From: Tritrichomonas musculus
Lineage: Eukaryota > Parabasalia > Tritrichomonadida > Tritrichomonadidae
Assembly (NCBI GenBank): GCA_039105265.1
Contig: JAPFFF010000010.1
Location: forward strand, 1-64,000
Direction of reading: 5' to 3'
Length of the DNA stretch: 64,000 nucleotides
Part shown: positions 13,548 through 25,839 of the stretch, piece after piece
Layout: every line of letters starts with the position of its first letter
How positions within the stretch are numbered: position 1 is the stretch's first letter
Position numbers and translations under genes: made by a program
Notes under the pieces: generated by a model
Database searches by the model: none
What the model was told of the DNA's origin: nothing
What the model saw: only the letters and a program-made list of their open reading frames with translations

Positions 13548-14071
13548 TTATTCTTAATCTAACATTTCTCACAAATGAACAGAGTTAAATAAAACACAAA
13601 TCTCAAACACTTTTGTAAGATAATTAAAAACGATTTCGAAATTAAGTAAAATCAGTAAAAATTAAAGCTTAATCTCAGTTATTCTTAATCTAACATTTCT
13701 CACAAATGAACAGAGTTAAATAAAACACAAATCTCAAACACTTTTGTAAGATAATTAAAAACGATTTCGAAATTAAGTAAAATCAGTAAAAATTAAAGCT
13801 TAATCTCAGTTATTCTTATTCAAACGTTTCTCACAAATGAACAGAGTTAAATAAAACACAAATCTCAAACACTTTTGTAAGATAATTAAAAACGATTTCG
13901 AAATTAAGTAAAATCAGTAAAAATTAAAGCTTAATCTCAGTTATTCTTAATCTAACATTTCTCACAAATGAACAGAGTTAAATAAAACACAAATCTCAAA
14001 CACTTTTGTAAGATAATTAAAAACGATTTCGAAATTAAGTAAAATCAGTAAAAATTAAAGCTTAATCTCAA

Positions 14072-14202
14072 TTATTCTTATTCTAACATTTCTCACAAAT
14101 GAACAGAGTTAAATAAAACATAAATCTCAAACACTTTTGTAAGATAATTATAAACGATTTCGAAATTAAGTAAAATCAGTAAAAATTAAAGCTTAATCTC
14201 AG
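14072..14202 (+). repeat. Representative hybrid monomer h-t-w
   Basis: The left edge is T10/T13/A17, mixing the b base at 10 with the a bases at 13 and 17. C50T gives CATAAAT, and A80T gives TATAAA (14149-14154). The preceding tail ends in A131. This combination recurs as a block marker at 1050, 3277, 7731, 9172, 14072, 21408, 22587, 26364, 33700, 34879, 39202, 40774, 42215, 46668, 47847 and 56231. Confidence 0.9.
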
Positions 14203-15512
14203 TTATTCTTATTCAAACGTTTCTCACAAATGAACAGAGTTAAATAAAACACAAATCTCAAACACTTTTGTAAGATAATTAAAAACGATTTCGAAATTAA
14301 GTAAAATCAGTAAAAATTAAAGCTTAATCTCAGTTATTCTTATTCAAACGTTTCTCACAAATGAACAGAGTTAAATAAAACACAAATCTCAAACACTTTT
14401 ATAAGATAATTAAAAACGATTTCGAAATTAAGTAAAATCAGTAAAAATTAAAGCTTAATCTCAGTTATTCTTAATCTAACATTTCTCACAAATGAACAGA
14501 GTTAAATAAAACACAAATCTCAAACACTTTTGTAAGATAATTATAAACGATTTCGAAATTAAGTAAAATCAGTAAAAATTAAAGCTTAATCTCAGTTATT
14601 CTTAATCTAACATTTCTCACAAATGAACAGAGTTAAATAAAACACAAATCTCAAACACTTTTGTAAGATAATTAAAAACGATTTCGAAATTAAGTAAAAT
14701 CAGTAAAAATTAAAGCTTAATCTCAGTTATTCTTAATCTAACATTTCTCACAAATGAACAGAGTTAAATAAAACACAAATCTCAAACACTTTTGTAAGAT
14801 AATTAAAAACGATTTCGAAATTAAGTAAAATCAGTAAAAATTAAAGCTTAATCTCAGTTATTCTTAATCTAACATTTCTCACAAATGAACAGAGTTAAAT
14901 AAAACACAAATCTCAAACACTTTTGTAAGATAATTAAAAACGATTTCGAAATTAAGTAAAATCAGTAAAAATTAAAGCTTAATCTCAGTTATTCTTATTC
15001 AAACGTTTCTCACAAATGAACAGAGTTAAATAAAACACAAATCTCAAACACTTTTGTAAGATAATTAAAAACGATTTCGAAATTAAGTAAAATCAGTAAA
15101 AATTAAAGCTTAATCTCAGTTATTCTTAATCTAACATTTCTCACAAATGAACAGAGTTAAATAAAACACAAATCTCAAACACTTTTGTAAGATAATTATA
15201 AACGATTTCGAAATTAAGTAAAATCAGTAAAAATTAAAGCTTAATCTCAGTTATTCTTAATCTAACATTTCTCACAAATGAACAGAGTTAAATAAAACAC
15301 AAATCTCAAACACTTTTGTAAGATAATTAAAAACGATTTCGAAATTAAGTAAAATCAGTAAAAATTAAAGCTTAATCTCAGTTATTCTTATTCAAACGTT
15401 TCTCACAAATGAACAGAGTTAAATAAAACACAAATCTCAAACACTTTTGTAAGATAATTAAAAACGATTTCGAAATTAAGTAAAATCAGTAAAAATTAAA
15501 GCTTAATCTCAA

Positions 15513-15643
15513 TTATTCTTAATCTAACATTTCTCACAAATGAACAGAGTTAAATAAAACACAAATCTCAAACACTTTTGTAAGATAATTAAAAACGATT
15601 TCGAAATTAAGTAAAATCAATAAAGATTAAATCGCAATATCAA
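15513..15643 (+). repeat. Representative monomer with divergent tail V
   Basis: The last 24 bp carry seven linked changes from the HindIII tail (positions 108, 113, 120, 122, 123, 127, 131), giving AATCGCAATATCAA. The HindIII site is lost and a CpG appears at 121-122. Other examples are at 5111, 6159, 9958, 15644, 16299, 17347, 18919, 23111, 24290, 28591 and 43001. Confidence 0.9.
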
Positions 15644-15774
15644 TTATTCTTATTCAAACGTTTCTCACAAGTGAACAGAGTTAAATAAAACACAAATCTC
15701 AAACACTTTTGTAAGATAATTAAAAACGATTTCGAAATTAAGTAAAATCAATAAAGATTAAATCGCAATATCAA

Positions 15775-15905
15775 TTATTCTTATTCAAACGTTTCTCACA
15801 AATGAACAGAGTTAAATAAAACATAAATCTCAAACACTTTTGTAAGATAATTATAAACGATTTCGAAATTAAGTAAAATCAGTAAAAATTAAAGCTTATT
15901 CTCAA
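15775..15905 (+). repeat. Marker monomer with z tail (A125T)
   Basis: A b unit with C50T and TATAAA whose tail reads GCTTATTCTCAA. It is seen only four times: at 10220, 15775, 28067 and 43263. Each time it follows a-V and bg-V units, so it is a good single-copy marker per super-repeat. Confidence 0.85.
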
Positions 15906-16036
15906 TTATTCTTAATCTAACATTTCTCACAAATGAACAGAGTTAAATAAAACACAAATCTCAAACACTTTTGTAAGATAATTAAAAACGATTTCGAAAT
16001 TAAGTAAAATCAGTAAAAATTAAAGCTTAATCTCAG

Positions 16037-16167
16037 TTATTCTTATTCAAACGTTTCTCACAAATGAACAGAGTTAAATAAAACACAAATCTCAAACACT
16101 TTTGTAAGATAATTAAAAACGATTTCGAAATTAAGTAAAATCAGTAAAAATTAAAGCTTAATCTCAG
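16037..16167 (+). repeat. Representative class b monomer (T10/A13/G17)
   Basis: It starts TTATTCTTATTCAAACG. G17 makes an 8-bp palindrome AAACGTTT (13-20) with an AclI site and a CpG, and T10 makes TTATTC occur twice in tandem. A two-palindrome layout results, AAACGTTT at 13-20 and ATTTCGAAAT at 86-95. Confidence 0.92.
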
Positions 16168-16298
16168 TTATTCTTATTCAAACGTTTCTCACAAATGAAC
16201 AGAGTTAAATAAAACACAAATCTCAAACACTTTTGTAAGATAATTAAAAACGATTTCGAAATTAAGTAAAATCAGTAAAAATTAAAGCGCAATATCAA
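16168..16298 (+). repeat. Representative monomer with intermediate tail v
   Basis: The tail reads AAAGCGCAATATCAA. It has the V bases at 122, 123, 127 and 131 but the ordinary bases at 108, 113 and 120, as expected of exchange between tail types with a breakpoint between 120 and 122. It gains a HhaI site (GCGC) and lacks HindIII. Confidence 0.88.
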
Positions 16299-16822
16299 TT
16301 ATTCTTATTCAAACGTTTCTCACAAATGAACAGAGTTAAATAAAACACAAATCTCAAACACTTTTGTAAGATAATTAAAAACGATTTCGAAATTAAGTAA
16401 AATCAATAAAGATTAAATCGCAATATCAATTATTCTTATTCAAACGTTTCTCACAAGTGAACAGAGTTAAATAAAACACAAATCTCAAACACTTTTGTAA
16501 GATAATTAAAAACGATTTCGAAATTAAGTAAAATCAGTAAAAATTAAAGCTTAATCTCAGTTATTCTTAATCTAACATTTCTCACAAATGAACAGAGTTA
16601 AATAAAACACAAATCTCAAACACTTTTGTAAGATAATTATAAACGATTTCGAAATTAAGTAAAATCAGTAAAAATTAAAGCTTAATCTCAGTTATTCTTA
16701 ATCTAACATTTCTCACAAATGAACAGAGTTAAATAAAACACAAATCTCAAACACTTTTGTAAGATAATTATAAACGATTTCGAAATTAAGTAAAATCAGT
16801 AAAAATTAAAGCTTAATCTCAA

Positions 16823-18132
16823 TTATTCCTATTCAAACGTTTCTCACAAATGAACAGAGTTAAATAAAACACAAATCTCAAACACTTTTGTAAGATAATT
16901 AAAAACGATTTCGAAATTAAGTAAAATCAGTAAAAATTAAAGCTTAATCTCAGTTATTCTTATTCAAACGTTTCTCACAAGTGAACAGAGTTAAATAAAA
17001 CACAAATCTCAAACACTTTTGTAAGATAATTAAAAACGATTTCGAAATTAAGTAAAATCAGTAAAAATTAAAGCTTAATCTCAGTTATTCTTATTCAAAC
17101 GTTTCTCACAAGTGAACAGAGTTAAATAAAACATAAATCTCAAACACTTTTGTAAGATAATTAAAAACGATTTCGAAATTAAGTAAAATCAGTAAAAATT
17201 AAAGCTTAATCTCAGTTATTCTTATTCAAACGTTTCTCACAAATGAACAGAGTTAAATAAAACACAAATCTCAAACACTTTTGTAAGATAATTAAAAACG
17301 ATTTCGAAATTAAGTAAAATCAGTAAAAATTAAAGCGCAATATCAATTATTCTTATTCAAACGTTTCTCACAAATGAACAGAGTTAAATAAAACACAAAT
17401 CTCAAACACTTTTGTAAGATAATTAAAAACGATTTCGAAATTAAGTAAAATCAATAAAGATTAAATCGCAATATCAATTATTCTTATTCAAACGTTTCTC
17501 ACAAGTGAACAGAGTTAAATAAAACACAAATCTCAAACACTTTTGTAAGATAATTAAAAACGATTTCGAAATTAAGTAAAATCAGTAAAAATTAAAGCTT
17601 AATCTCAGTTATTCTTAATCTAACATTTCTCACAAATGAACAGAGTTAAATAAAACACAAATCTCAAACACTTTTGTAAGATAATTAAAAACGATTTCGA
17701 AATTAAGTAAAATCAGTAAAAATTAAAGCTTAATCTCAGTTATTCTTAATCTAACATTTCTCACAAGTGAACAGAGTTAAATAAAACACAAATCTCAAAC
17801 ACTTTTGTAAGATAATTAAAAACGATTTCGAAATTAAGTAAAATCAGTAAAAATTAAAGCTTAATCTCAGTTATTCTTAATCTAACATTTCTCACAAATG
17901 AACAGAGTTAAATAAAACACAAATCTCAAACACTTTTGTAAGATAATTATAAACGATTTCGAAATTAAGTAAAATCAGTAAAAATTAAAGCTTAATCTCA
18001 GTTATTCTTAATCTAACATTTCTCACAAATGAACAGAGTTAAATAAAACACAAATCTCAAACACTTTTGTAAGATAATTATAAACGATTTCGAAATTAAG
18101 TAAAATCAGTAAAAATTAAAGCTTAATCTCAA
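16823..18132 (+). repeat. 10-monomer c-headed module in copy 1 (1,310 bp)
   Basis: Order c, bg, bgt, b(v), b(V), bg, a, ag, aw, aw(A131). It matches 29115-30424 and 11268-12577 in order. The c unit (ATTCCTATTC) is the clearest marker for this module. Confidence 0.85.
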
Positions 18133-19704
18133 TTATTCCTATTCAAACGTTTCTCACAAATGAACAGAGTTAAATAAAACACAAATCTCAAACACTTTTG
18201 TAAGATAATTAAAAACGATTTCGAAATTAAGTAAAATCAGTAAAAATTAAAGCTTAATCTCAGTTATTCTTATTCAAACGTTTCTCACAAGTGAACAGAG
18301 TTAAATAAAACACAAATCTCAAACACTTTTGTAAGATAATTAAAAACGATTTCGAAATTAAGTAAAATCAGTAAAAATTAAAGCTTAATCTCAGTTATTC
18401 TTATTCAAACGTTTCTCACAAGTGAACAGAGTTAAATAAAACATAAATCTCAAACACTTTTGTAAGATAATTGAAAACGATTTCGAAATTAAGTAAAATC
18501 AGTAAAAATTAAAGCTTAATCTCAGTTATTCTTATTCAAACGTTTCTCACAAATGAACAGAGTTAAATAAAACACAAATCTCAAACACTTTTGTAAGATA
18601 ATTAAAAACGATTTCGAAATTAAGTAAAATCAGTAAAAATTAAAGCTTAATCTCAGTTATTCTTATTCAAACGTTTCTCACAAATGAACAGAGTTAAATA
18701 AAACACAAATCTCAAACACTTTTGTAAGATAATTAAAAACGATTTCGAAATTAAGTAAAATCAGTAAAAATTAAAGCTTAATCTCAGTTATTCTTATTCA
18801 AACGTTTCTCACAAATGAACAGAGTTAAATAAAACACAAATCTCAAACACTTTTGTAAGATAATTAAAAACGATTTCGAAATTAAGTAAAATCAGTAAAA
18901 ATTAAAGCGCAATATCAATTATTCTTATTCAAACGTTTCTCACAAATGAACAGAGTTAAATAAAACACAAATCTCAAACACTTTTGTAAGATAATTAAAA
19001 ACGATTTCGAAATTAAGTAAAATCAATAAAGATTAAATCGCAATATCAATTATTCTTATTCAAACGTTTCTCACAAGTGAACAGAGTTAAATAAAACACA
19101 AATCTCAAACACTTTTGTAAGATAATTAAAAACGATTTCGAAATTAAGTAAAATCAGTAAAAATTAAAGCTTAATCTCAGTTATTCTTAATCTAACATTT
19201 CTCACAAATGAACAGAGTTAAATAAAACACAAATCTCAAACACTTTTGTAAGATAATTAAAAACGATTTCGAAATTAAGTAAAATCAGTAAAAATTAAAG
19301 CTTAATCTCAGTTATTCTTAATCTAACATTTCTCACAAGTGAACAGAGTTAAATAAAACACAAATCTCAAACACTTTTGTAAGATAATTAAAAACGATTT
19401 CGAAATTAAGTAAAATCAGTAAAAATTAAAGCTTAATCTCAGTTATTCTTAATCTAACATTTCTCACAAATGAACAGAGTTAAATAAAACACAAATCTCA
19501 AACACTTTTGTAAGATAATTATAAACGATTTCGAAATTAAGTAAAATCAGTAAAAATTAAAGCTTAATCTCAGTTATTCTTAATCTAACATTTCTCACAA
19601 ATGAACAGAGTTAAATAAAACACAAATCTCAAACACTTTTGTAAGATAATTATAAACGATTTCGAAATTAAGTAAAATCAGTAAAAATTAAAGCTTAATC
19701 TCAA
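18133..19704 (+). repeat. 12-monomer c-headed module in copy 1 (1,572 bp)
   Basis: As the 10-unit module but with two additional b units after the bg-t unit, which here has GA at 79-80 (r). The order is c, bg, bgtr, b, b, b(v), b(V), bg, a, ag, aw, aw(A131). It recurs at 30425-31996. Confidence 0.85.
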
Positions 19705-21407
19705 TTATTCCTATTCAAACGTTTCTCACAAATGAACAGAGTTAAATAAAACACAAATCTCAAACACTTTTGTAAGATAATTAAAAACGATTTCGAAATT
19801 AAGTAAAATCAGTAAAAATTAAAGCTTAATCTCAGTTATTCTTATTCAAACGTTTCTCACAAGTGAACAGAGTTAAATAAAACACAAATCTCAAACACTT
19901 TTGTAAGATAATTAAAAACGATTTCGAAATTAAGTAAAATCAGTAAAAATTAAAGCTTAATCTCAGTTATTCTTATTCAAACGTTTCTCACAAGTGAACA
20001 GAGTTAAATAAAACATAAATCTCAAACACTTTTGTAAGATAATTGAAAACGATTTCGAAATTAAGTAAAATCAGTAAAAATTAAAGCTTAATCTCAGTTA
20101 TTCTTATTCAAACGTTTCTCACAAATGAACAGAGTTAAATAAAACACAAATCTCAAACACTTTTGTAAGATAATTAAAAACGATTTCGAAATTAAGTAAA
20201 ATCAGTAAAAATTAAAGCTTAATCTCAGTTATTCTTATTCAAACGTTTCTCACAAATGAACAGAGTTAAATAAAACACAAATCTCAAACACTTTTGTAAG
20301 ATAATTAAAAACGATTTCGAAATTAAGTAAAATCAGTAAAAATTAAAGCTTAATCTCAGTTATTCTTATTCAAACGTTTCTCACAAATGAACAGAGTTAA
20401 ATAAAACACAAATCTCAAACACTTTTGTAAGATAATTGAAAACGATTTCGAAATTAAGTAAAATCAGTAAAAATTAAAGCTTAATCTCAGTTATTCTTAT
20501 TCTAACATTTCTCACAAATGAACAGAGTTAAATAAAACACAAATCTCAAACACTTTTGTAAGATAATTAAAAACGATTTCGAAATTAAGTAAAATCAGTA
20601 AAAATTAAAGCTTAATCTCAGTTATTCTTATTCAAACGTTTCTCACAAGTGAACAGAGTTAAATAAAACACAAATCTCAAACACTTTTGTAAGATAATTA
20701 TAAACGATTTCGAAATTAAGTAAAATCAGTAAAAATTAAAGCTTAATCTCAGTTATTCTTAATCTAACATTTCTCACAAATGAACAGAGTTAAATAAAAC
20801 ACAAATCTCAAACACTTTTGTAAGATAATTAAAAACGATTTCGAAATTAAGTAAAATCAGTAAAAATTAAAGCTTAATCTCAGTTATTCTTAATCTAACA
20901 TTTCTCACAAATGAACAGAGTTAAATAAAACACAAATCTCAAACACTTTTGTAAGATAATTAAAAACGATTTCGAAATTAAGTAAAATCAGTAAAAATTA
21001 AAGCTTAATCTCAGTTATTCTTAATCTAACATTTCTCACAAATGAACAGAGTTAAATAAAACACAAATCTCAAACACTTTTGTAAGATAATTAAAAACGA
21101 TTTCGAAATTAAGTAAAATCAGTAAAAATTAAAGCTTAATCTCAGTTATTCTTATTCAAACGTTTCTCACAAATGAACAGAGTTAAATAAAACACAAATC
21201 TCAAACACTTTTGTAAGATAATTAAAAACGATTTCGAAATTAAGTAAAATCAGTAAAAATTAAAGCTTAATCTCAGTTATTCTTAATCTAACATTTCTCA
21301 CAAATGAACAGAGTTAAATAAAACACAAATCTCAAACACTTTTGTAAGATAATTAAAAACGATTTCGAAATTAAGTAAAATCAGTAAAAATTAAAGCTTA
21401 ATCTCAA

Positions 21408-22586
21408 TTATTCTTATTCTAACATTTCTCACAAATGAACAGAGTTAAATAAAACATAAATCTCAAACACTTTTGTAAGATAATTATAAACGATTTCGAA
21501 ATTAAGTAAAATCAGTAAAAATTAAAGCTTAATCTCAGTTATTCTTATTCAAACGTTTCTCACAAATGAACAGAGTTAAATAAAACACAAATCTCAAACA
21601 CTTTTGTAAGATAATTAAAAACGATTTCGAAATTAAGTAAAATCAGTAAAAATTAAAGCTTAATCTCAGTTATTCTTATTCAAACGTTTCTCACAAATGA
21701 ACAGAGTTAAATAAAACACAAATCTCAAACACTTTTATAAGATAATTAAAAACGATTTCGAAATTAAGTAAAATCAGTAAAAATTAAAGCTTAATCTCAG
21801 TTATTCTTAATCTAACATTTCTCACAAATGAACAGAGTTAAATAAAACACAAATCTCAAACACTTTTGTAAGATAATTATAAACGATTTCGAAATTAAGT
21901 AAAATCAGTAAAAATTAAAGCTTAATCTCAGTTATTCTTAATCTAACATTTCTCACAAATGAACAGAGTTAAATAAAACACAAATCTCAAACACTTTTGT
22001 AAGATAATTAAAAACGATTTCGAAATTAAGTAAAATCAGTAAAAATTAAAGCTTAATCTCAGTTATTCTTAATCTAACATTTCTCACAAATGAACAGAGT
22101 TAAATAAAACACAAATCTCAAACACTTTTGTAAGATAATTAAAAACGATTTCGAAATTAAGTAAAATCAGTAAAAATTAAAGCTTAATCTCAGTTATTCT
22201 TAATCTAACATTTCTCACAAATGAACAGAGTTAAATAAAACACAAATCTCAAACACTTTTGTAAGATAATTAAAAACGATTTCGAAATTAAGTAAAATCA
22301 GTAAAAATTAAAGCTTAATCTCAGTTATTCTTATTCAAACGTTTCTCACAAATGAACAGAGTTAAATAAAACACAAATCTCAAACACTTTTGTAAGATAA
22401 TTAAAAACGATTTCGAAATTAAGTAAAATCAGTAAAAATTAAAGCTTAATCTCAGTTATTCTTAATCTAACATTTCTCACAAATGAACAGAGTTAAATAA
22501 AACACAAATCTCAAACACTTTTGTAAGATAATTAAAAACGATTTCGAAATTAAGTAAAATCAGTAAAAATTAAAGCTTAATCTCAA
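21408..22586 (+). repeat. 9-monomer h-t-w module in copy 1 (1,179 bp)
   Basis: Order htw, b, bm, aw, a, a, a, b, a(A131). The same 9-unit module is at 33700-34878 and 46668-47846, the last differing in the base just before it (G131 instead of A131). Confidence 0.85.
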
Positions 22587-25500
22587 TTATTCTTATTCTA
22601 ACATTTCTCACAAATGAACAGAGTTAAATAAAACATAAATCTCAAACACTTTTGTAAGATAATTATAAACGATTTCGAAATTAAGTAAAATCAGTAAAAA
22701 TTAAAGCTTAATCTCAGTTATTCTTATTCAAACGTTTCTCACAAATGAACAGAGTTAAATAAAACACAAATCTCAAACACTTTTGTAAGATAATTAAAAA
22801 CGATTTCGAAATTAAGTAAAATCAGTAAAAATTAAAGCTTAATCTCAGTTATTCTTATTCAAACGTTTCTCACAAATGAACAGAGTTAAATAAAACACAA
22901 ATCTCAAACACTTTTGTAAGATAATTAAAAACGATTTCGAAATTAAGTAAAATCAGTAAAAATTAAAGCTTAATCTCAATTATTCTTAATCTAACATTTC
23001 TCACAAATGAACAGAGTTAAATAAAACACAAATCTCAAACACTTTTGTAAGATAATTAAAAACGATTTCGAAATTAAGTAAAATCAGTAAAAATTAAAGC
23101 GCAATATCAATTATTCTTATTCAAACGTTTCTCACAAATGAACAGAGTTAAATAAAACACAAATCTCAAACACTTTTGTAAGATAATTAAAAACGATTTC
23201 GAAATTAAGTAAAATCAATAAAGATTAAATCGCAATATCAATTATTCTTATTCAAACGTTTCTCACAAGTGAACAGAGTTAAATAAAACACAAATCTCAA
23301 ACACTTTTGTAAGATAATTAAAAACGATTTCGAAATTAAGTAAAATCAGTAAAAATTAAAGCTTAATCTCAGTTATTCTTATTCAAACGTTTCTCACAAA
23401 TGAACAGAGTTAAATAAAACACAAATCTCAAACACTTTTGTAAGATAATTATAAACGATTTCGAAATTAAGTAAAATCAGTAAAAATTAAAGCTTAATCT
23501 CAGTTATTCTTAATCTAACATTTCTCACAAATGAACAGAGTTAAATAAAACACAAATCTCAAACACTTTTGTAAGATAATTATAAACGATTTCGAAATTA
23601 AGTAAAATCAGTAAAAATTAAAGCTTAATCTCAATTATTCCTATTCAAACGTTTCTCACAAATGAACAGAGTTAAATAAAACACAAATCTCAAACACTTT
23701 TGTAAGATAATTAAAAACGATTTCGAAATTAAGTAAAATCAGTAAAAATTAAAGCTTAATCTCAGTTATTCTTATTCAAACGTTTCTCACAAGTGAACAG
23801 AGTTAAATAAAACACAAATCTCAAACACTTTTGTAAGATAATTAAAAACGATTTCGAAATTAAGTAAAATCAGTAAAAATTAAAGCTTAATCTCAGTTAT
23901 TCTTATTCAAACGTTTCTCACAAGTGAACAGAGTTAAATAAAACATAAATCTCAAACACTTTTGTAAGATAATTGAAAACGATTTCGAAATTAAGTAAAA
24001 TCAGTAAAAATTAAAGCTTAATCTCAGTTATTCTTATTCAAACGTTTCTCACAAATGAACAGAGTTAAATAAAACACAAATCTCAAACACTTTTGTAAGA
24101 TAATTAAAAACGATTTCGAAATTAAGTAAAATCAGTAAAAATTAAAGCTTAATCTCAGTTATTCTTATTCAAACGTTTCTCACAAATGAACAGAGTTAAA
24201 TAAAACACAAATCTCAAACACTTTTGTAAGATAATTAAAAACGATTTCGAAATTAAGTAAAATCAGTAAAAATTAAAGCTTAATCTCAATTATTCTTAAT
24301 CTAACATTTCTCACAAATGAACAGAGTTAAATAAAACACAAATCTCAAACACTTTTGTAAGATAATTAAAAACGATTTCGAAATTAAGTAAAATCAATAA
24401 AGATTAAATCGCAATATCAATTATTCTTATTCAAACGTTTCTCACAAGTGAACAGAGTTAAATAAAACACAAATCTCAAACACTTTTGTAAGATAATTAA
24501 AAACGATTTCGAAATTAAGTAAAATCAGTAAAAATTAAAGCTTAATCTCAGTTATTCTTAATCTAACATTTCTCACAAATGAACAGAGTTAAATAAAACA
24601 CAAATCTCAAACACTTTTGTAAGATAATTAAAAACGATTTCGAAATTAAGTAAAATCAGTAAAAATTAAAGCTTAATCTCAGTTATTCTTAATCTAACAT
24701 TTCTCACAAGTGAACAGAGTTAAATAAAACACAAATCTCAAACACTTTTGTAAGATAATTAAAAACGATTTCGAAATTAAGTAAAATCAGTAAAAATTAA
24801 AGCTTAATCTCAGTTATTCTTAATCTAACATTTCTCACAAATGAACAGAGTTAAATAAAACACAAATCTCAAACACTTTTGTAAGATAATTATAAACGAT
24901 TTCGAAATTAAGTAAAATCAGTAAAAATTAAAGCTTAATCTCAGTTATTCTTAATCTAACATTTCTCACAAATGAACAGAGTTAAATAAAACACAAATCT
25001 CAAACACTTTTGTAAGATAATTATAAACGATTTCGAAATTAAGTAAAATCAGTAAAAATTAAAGCTTAATCTCAATTATTCTTATTCAAACGTTTCTCAC
25101 AAATGAACAGAGTTAAATAAAACACAAATCTCAAACACTTTTGTAAGATAATTAAAAACGATTTCGAAATTAAGTAAAATCAGTAAAAATTAAAGCTTAA
25201 TCTCAGTTATTCTTATTCAAACGTTTCTCACAAGTGAACAGAGTTAAATAAAACACAAATCTCAAACACTTTTGTAAGATAATTAAAAACGATTTCGAAA
25301 TTAAGTAAAATCAGTAAAAATTAAAGCTTAATCTCAGTTATTCTTATTCAAACGTTTCTCACAAGTGAACAGAGTTAAATAAAACATAAATCTCAAACAC
25401 TTTTGTAAGATAATTGAAAACGATTTCGAAATTAAGTAAAATCAGTAAAAATTAAAGCTTAATCTCAGTTATTCTTATTCAAACGTTTCTCACAAATGAA

Positions 25501-25730
25501 CAGAGTTAAATAAAACACAAATCTCAAACACTTTTGTAAGATAATTAAAAACGATTTCGAAATTAAGTAAAATCAGTAAAAATTAAAGCTTAATCTCAGT
25601 TATTCTTATTCAAACGTTTCTCACAAATGAACAGAGTTAAATAAAACACAAATCTCAAACACTTTTGTAAGATAATTGAAAACGATTTCGAAATTAAGTA
25701 AAATCAGTAAAAATTAAAGCTTAATCTCAG

Positions 25731-25839
25731 TTATTCTTATTCTAACATTTCTCACAAATGAACAGAGTTAAATAAAACACAAATCTCAAAACGATTTCGA
25801 AATTAAGTAAAATCAGTAAAAATTAAAGCTTAATCTCAG
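25731..25839 (+). repeat. Truncated monomer, 22 bp missing (109 bp)
   Basis: An h unit reads normally to about position 60 (ATCTCAAA) and then resumes at about 83 (ACGATTTCG), leaving 109 bp. Three A bases could belong to either side, so the joint has short microhomology. Against the intact order at 38285-38677, the loss may be 284 bp (two units plus 22 bp). Confidence 0.95.

Larger units (their letters stand above)
9172..14071 (+). repeat. Short super-repeat (~4.9 kb)
   Basis: Begins and ends at h-t-w units. In order it holds the b(A131), a-V, bg-V, b-t-w-z run (9827-10350), a pair of v/V units, two c-headed stretches (11268 and 12578), and a closing b, b, br, h run ended by the truncated unit at 13495. 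Units 9827-12577 match 15382-18132 in class order at a constant 5,555-bp offset, and 12578-13494 match 19705-20621. It therefore looks like the long super-repeat with internal modules missing. A similar short form lies at 42215-46667. Confidence 0.72.

Noticed and set aside
25731-25839. Start of a different satellite family
   Set aside because: The short unit is a plain monomer with 22 bp missing, and normal units follow on both sides.
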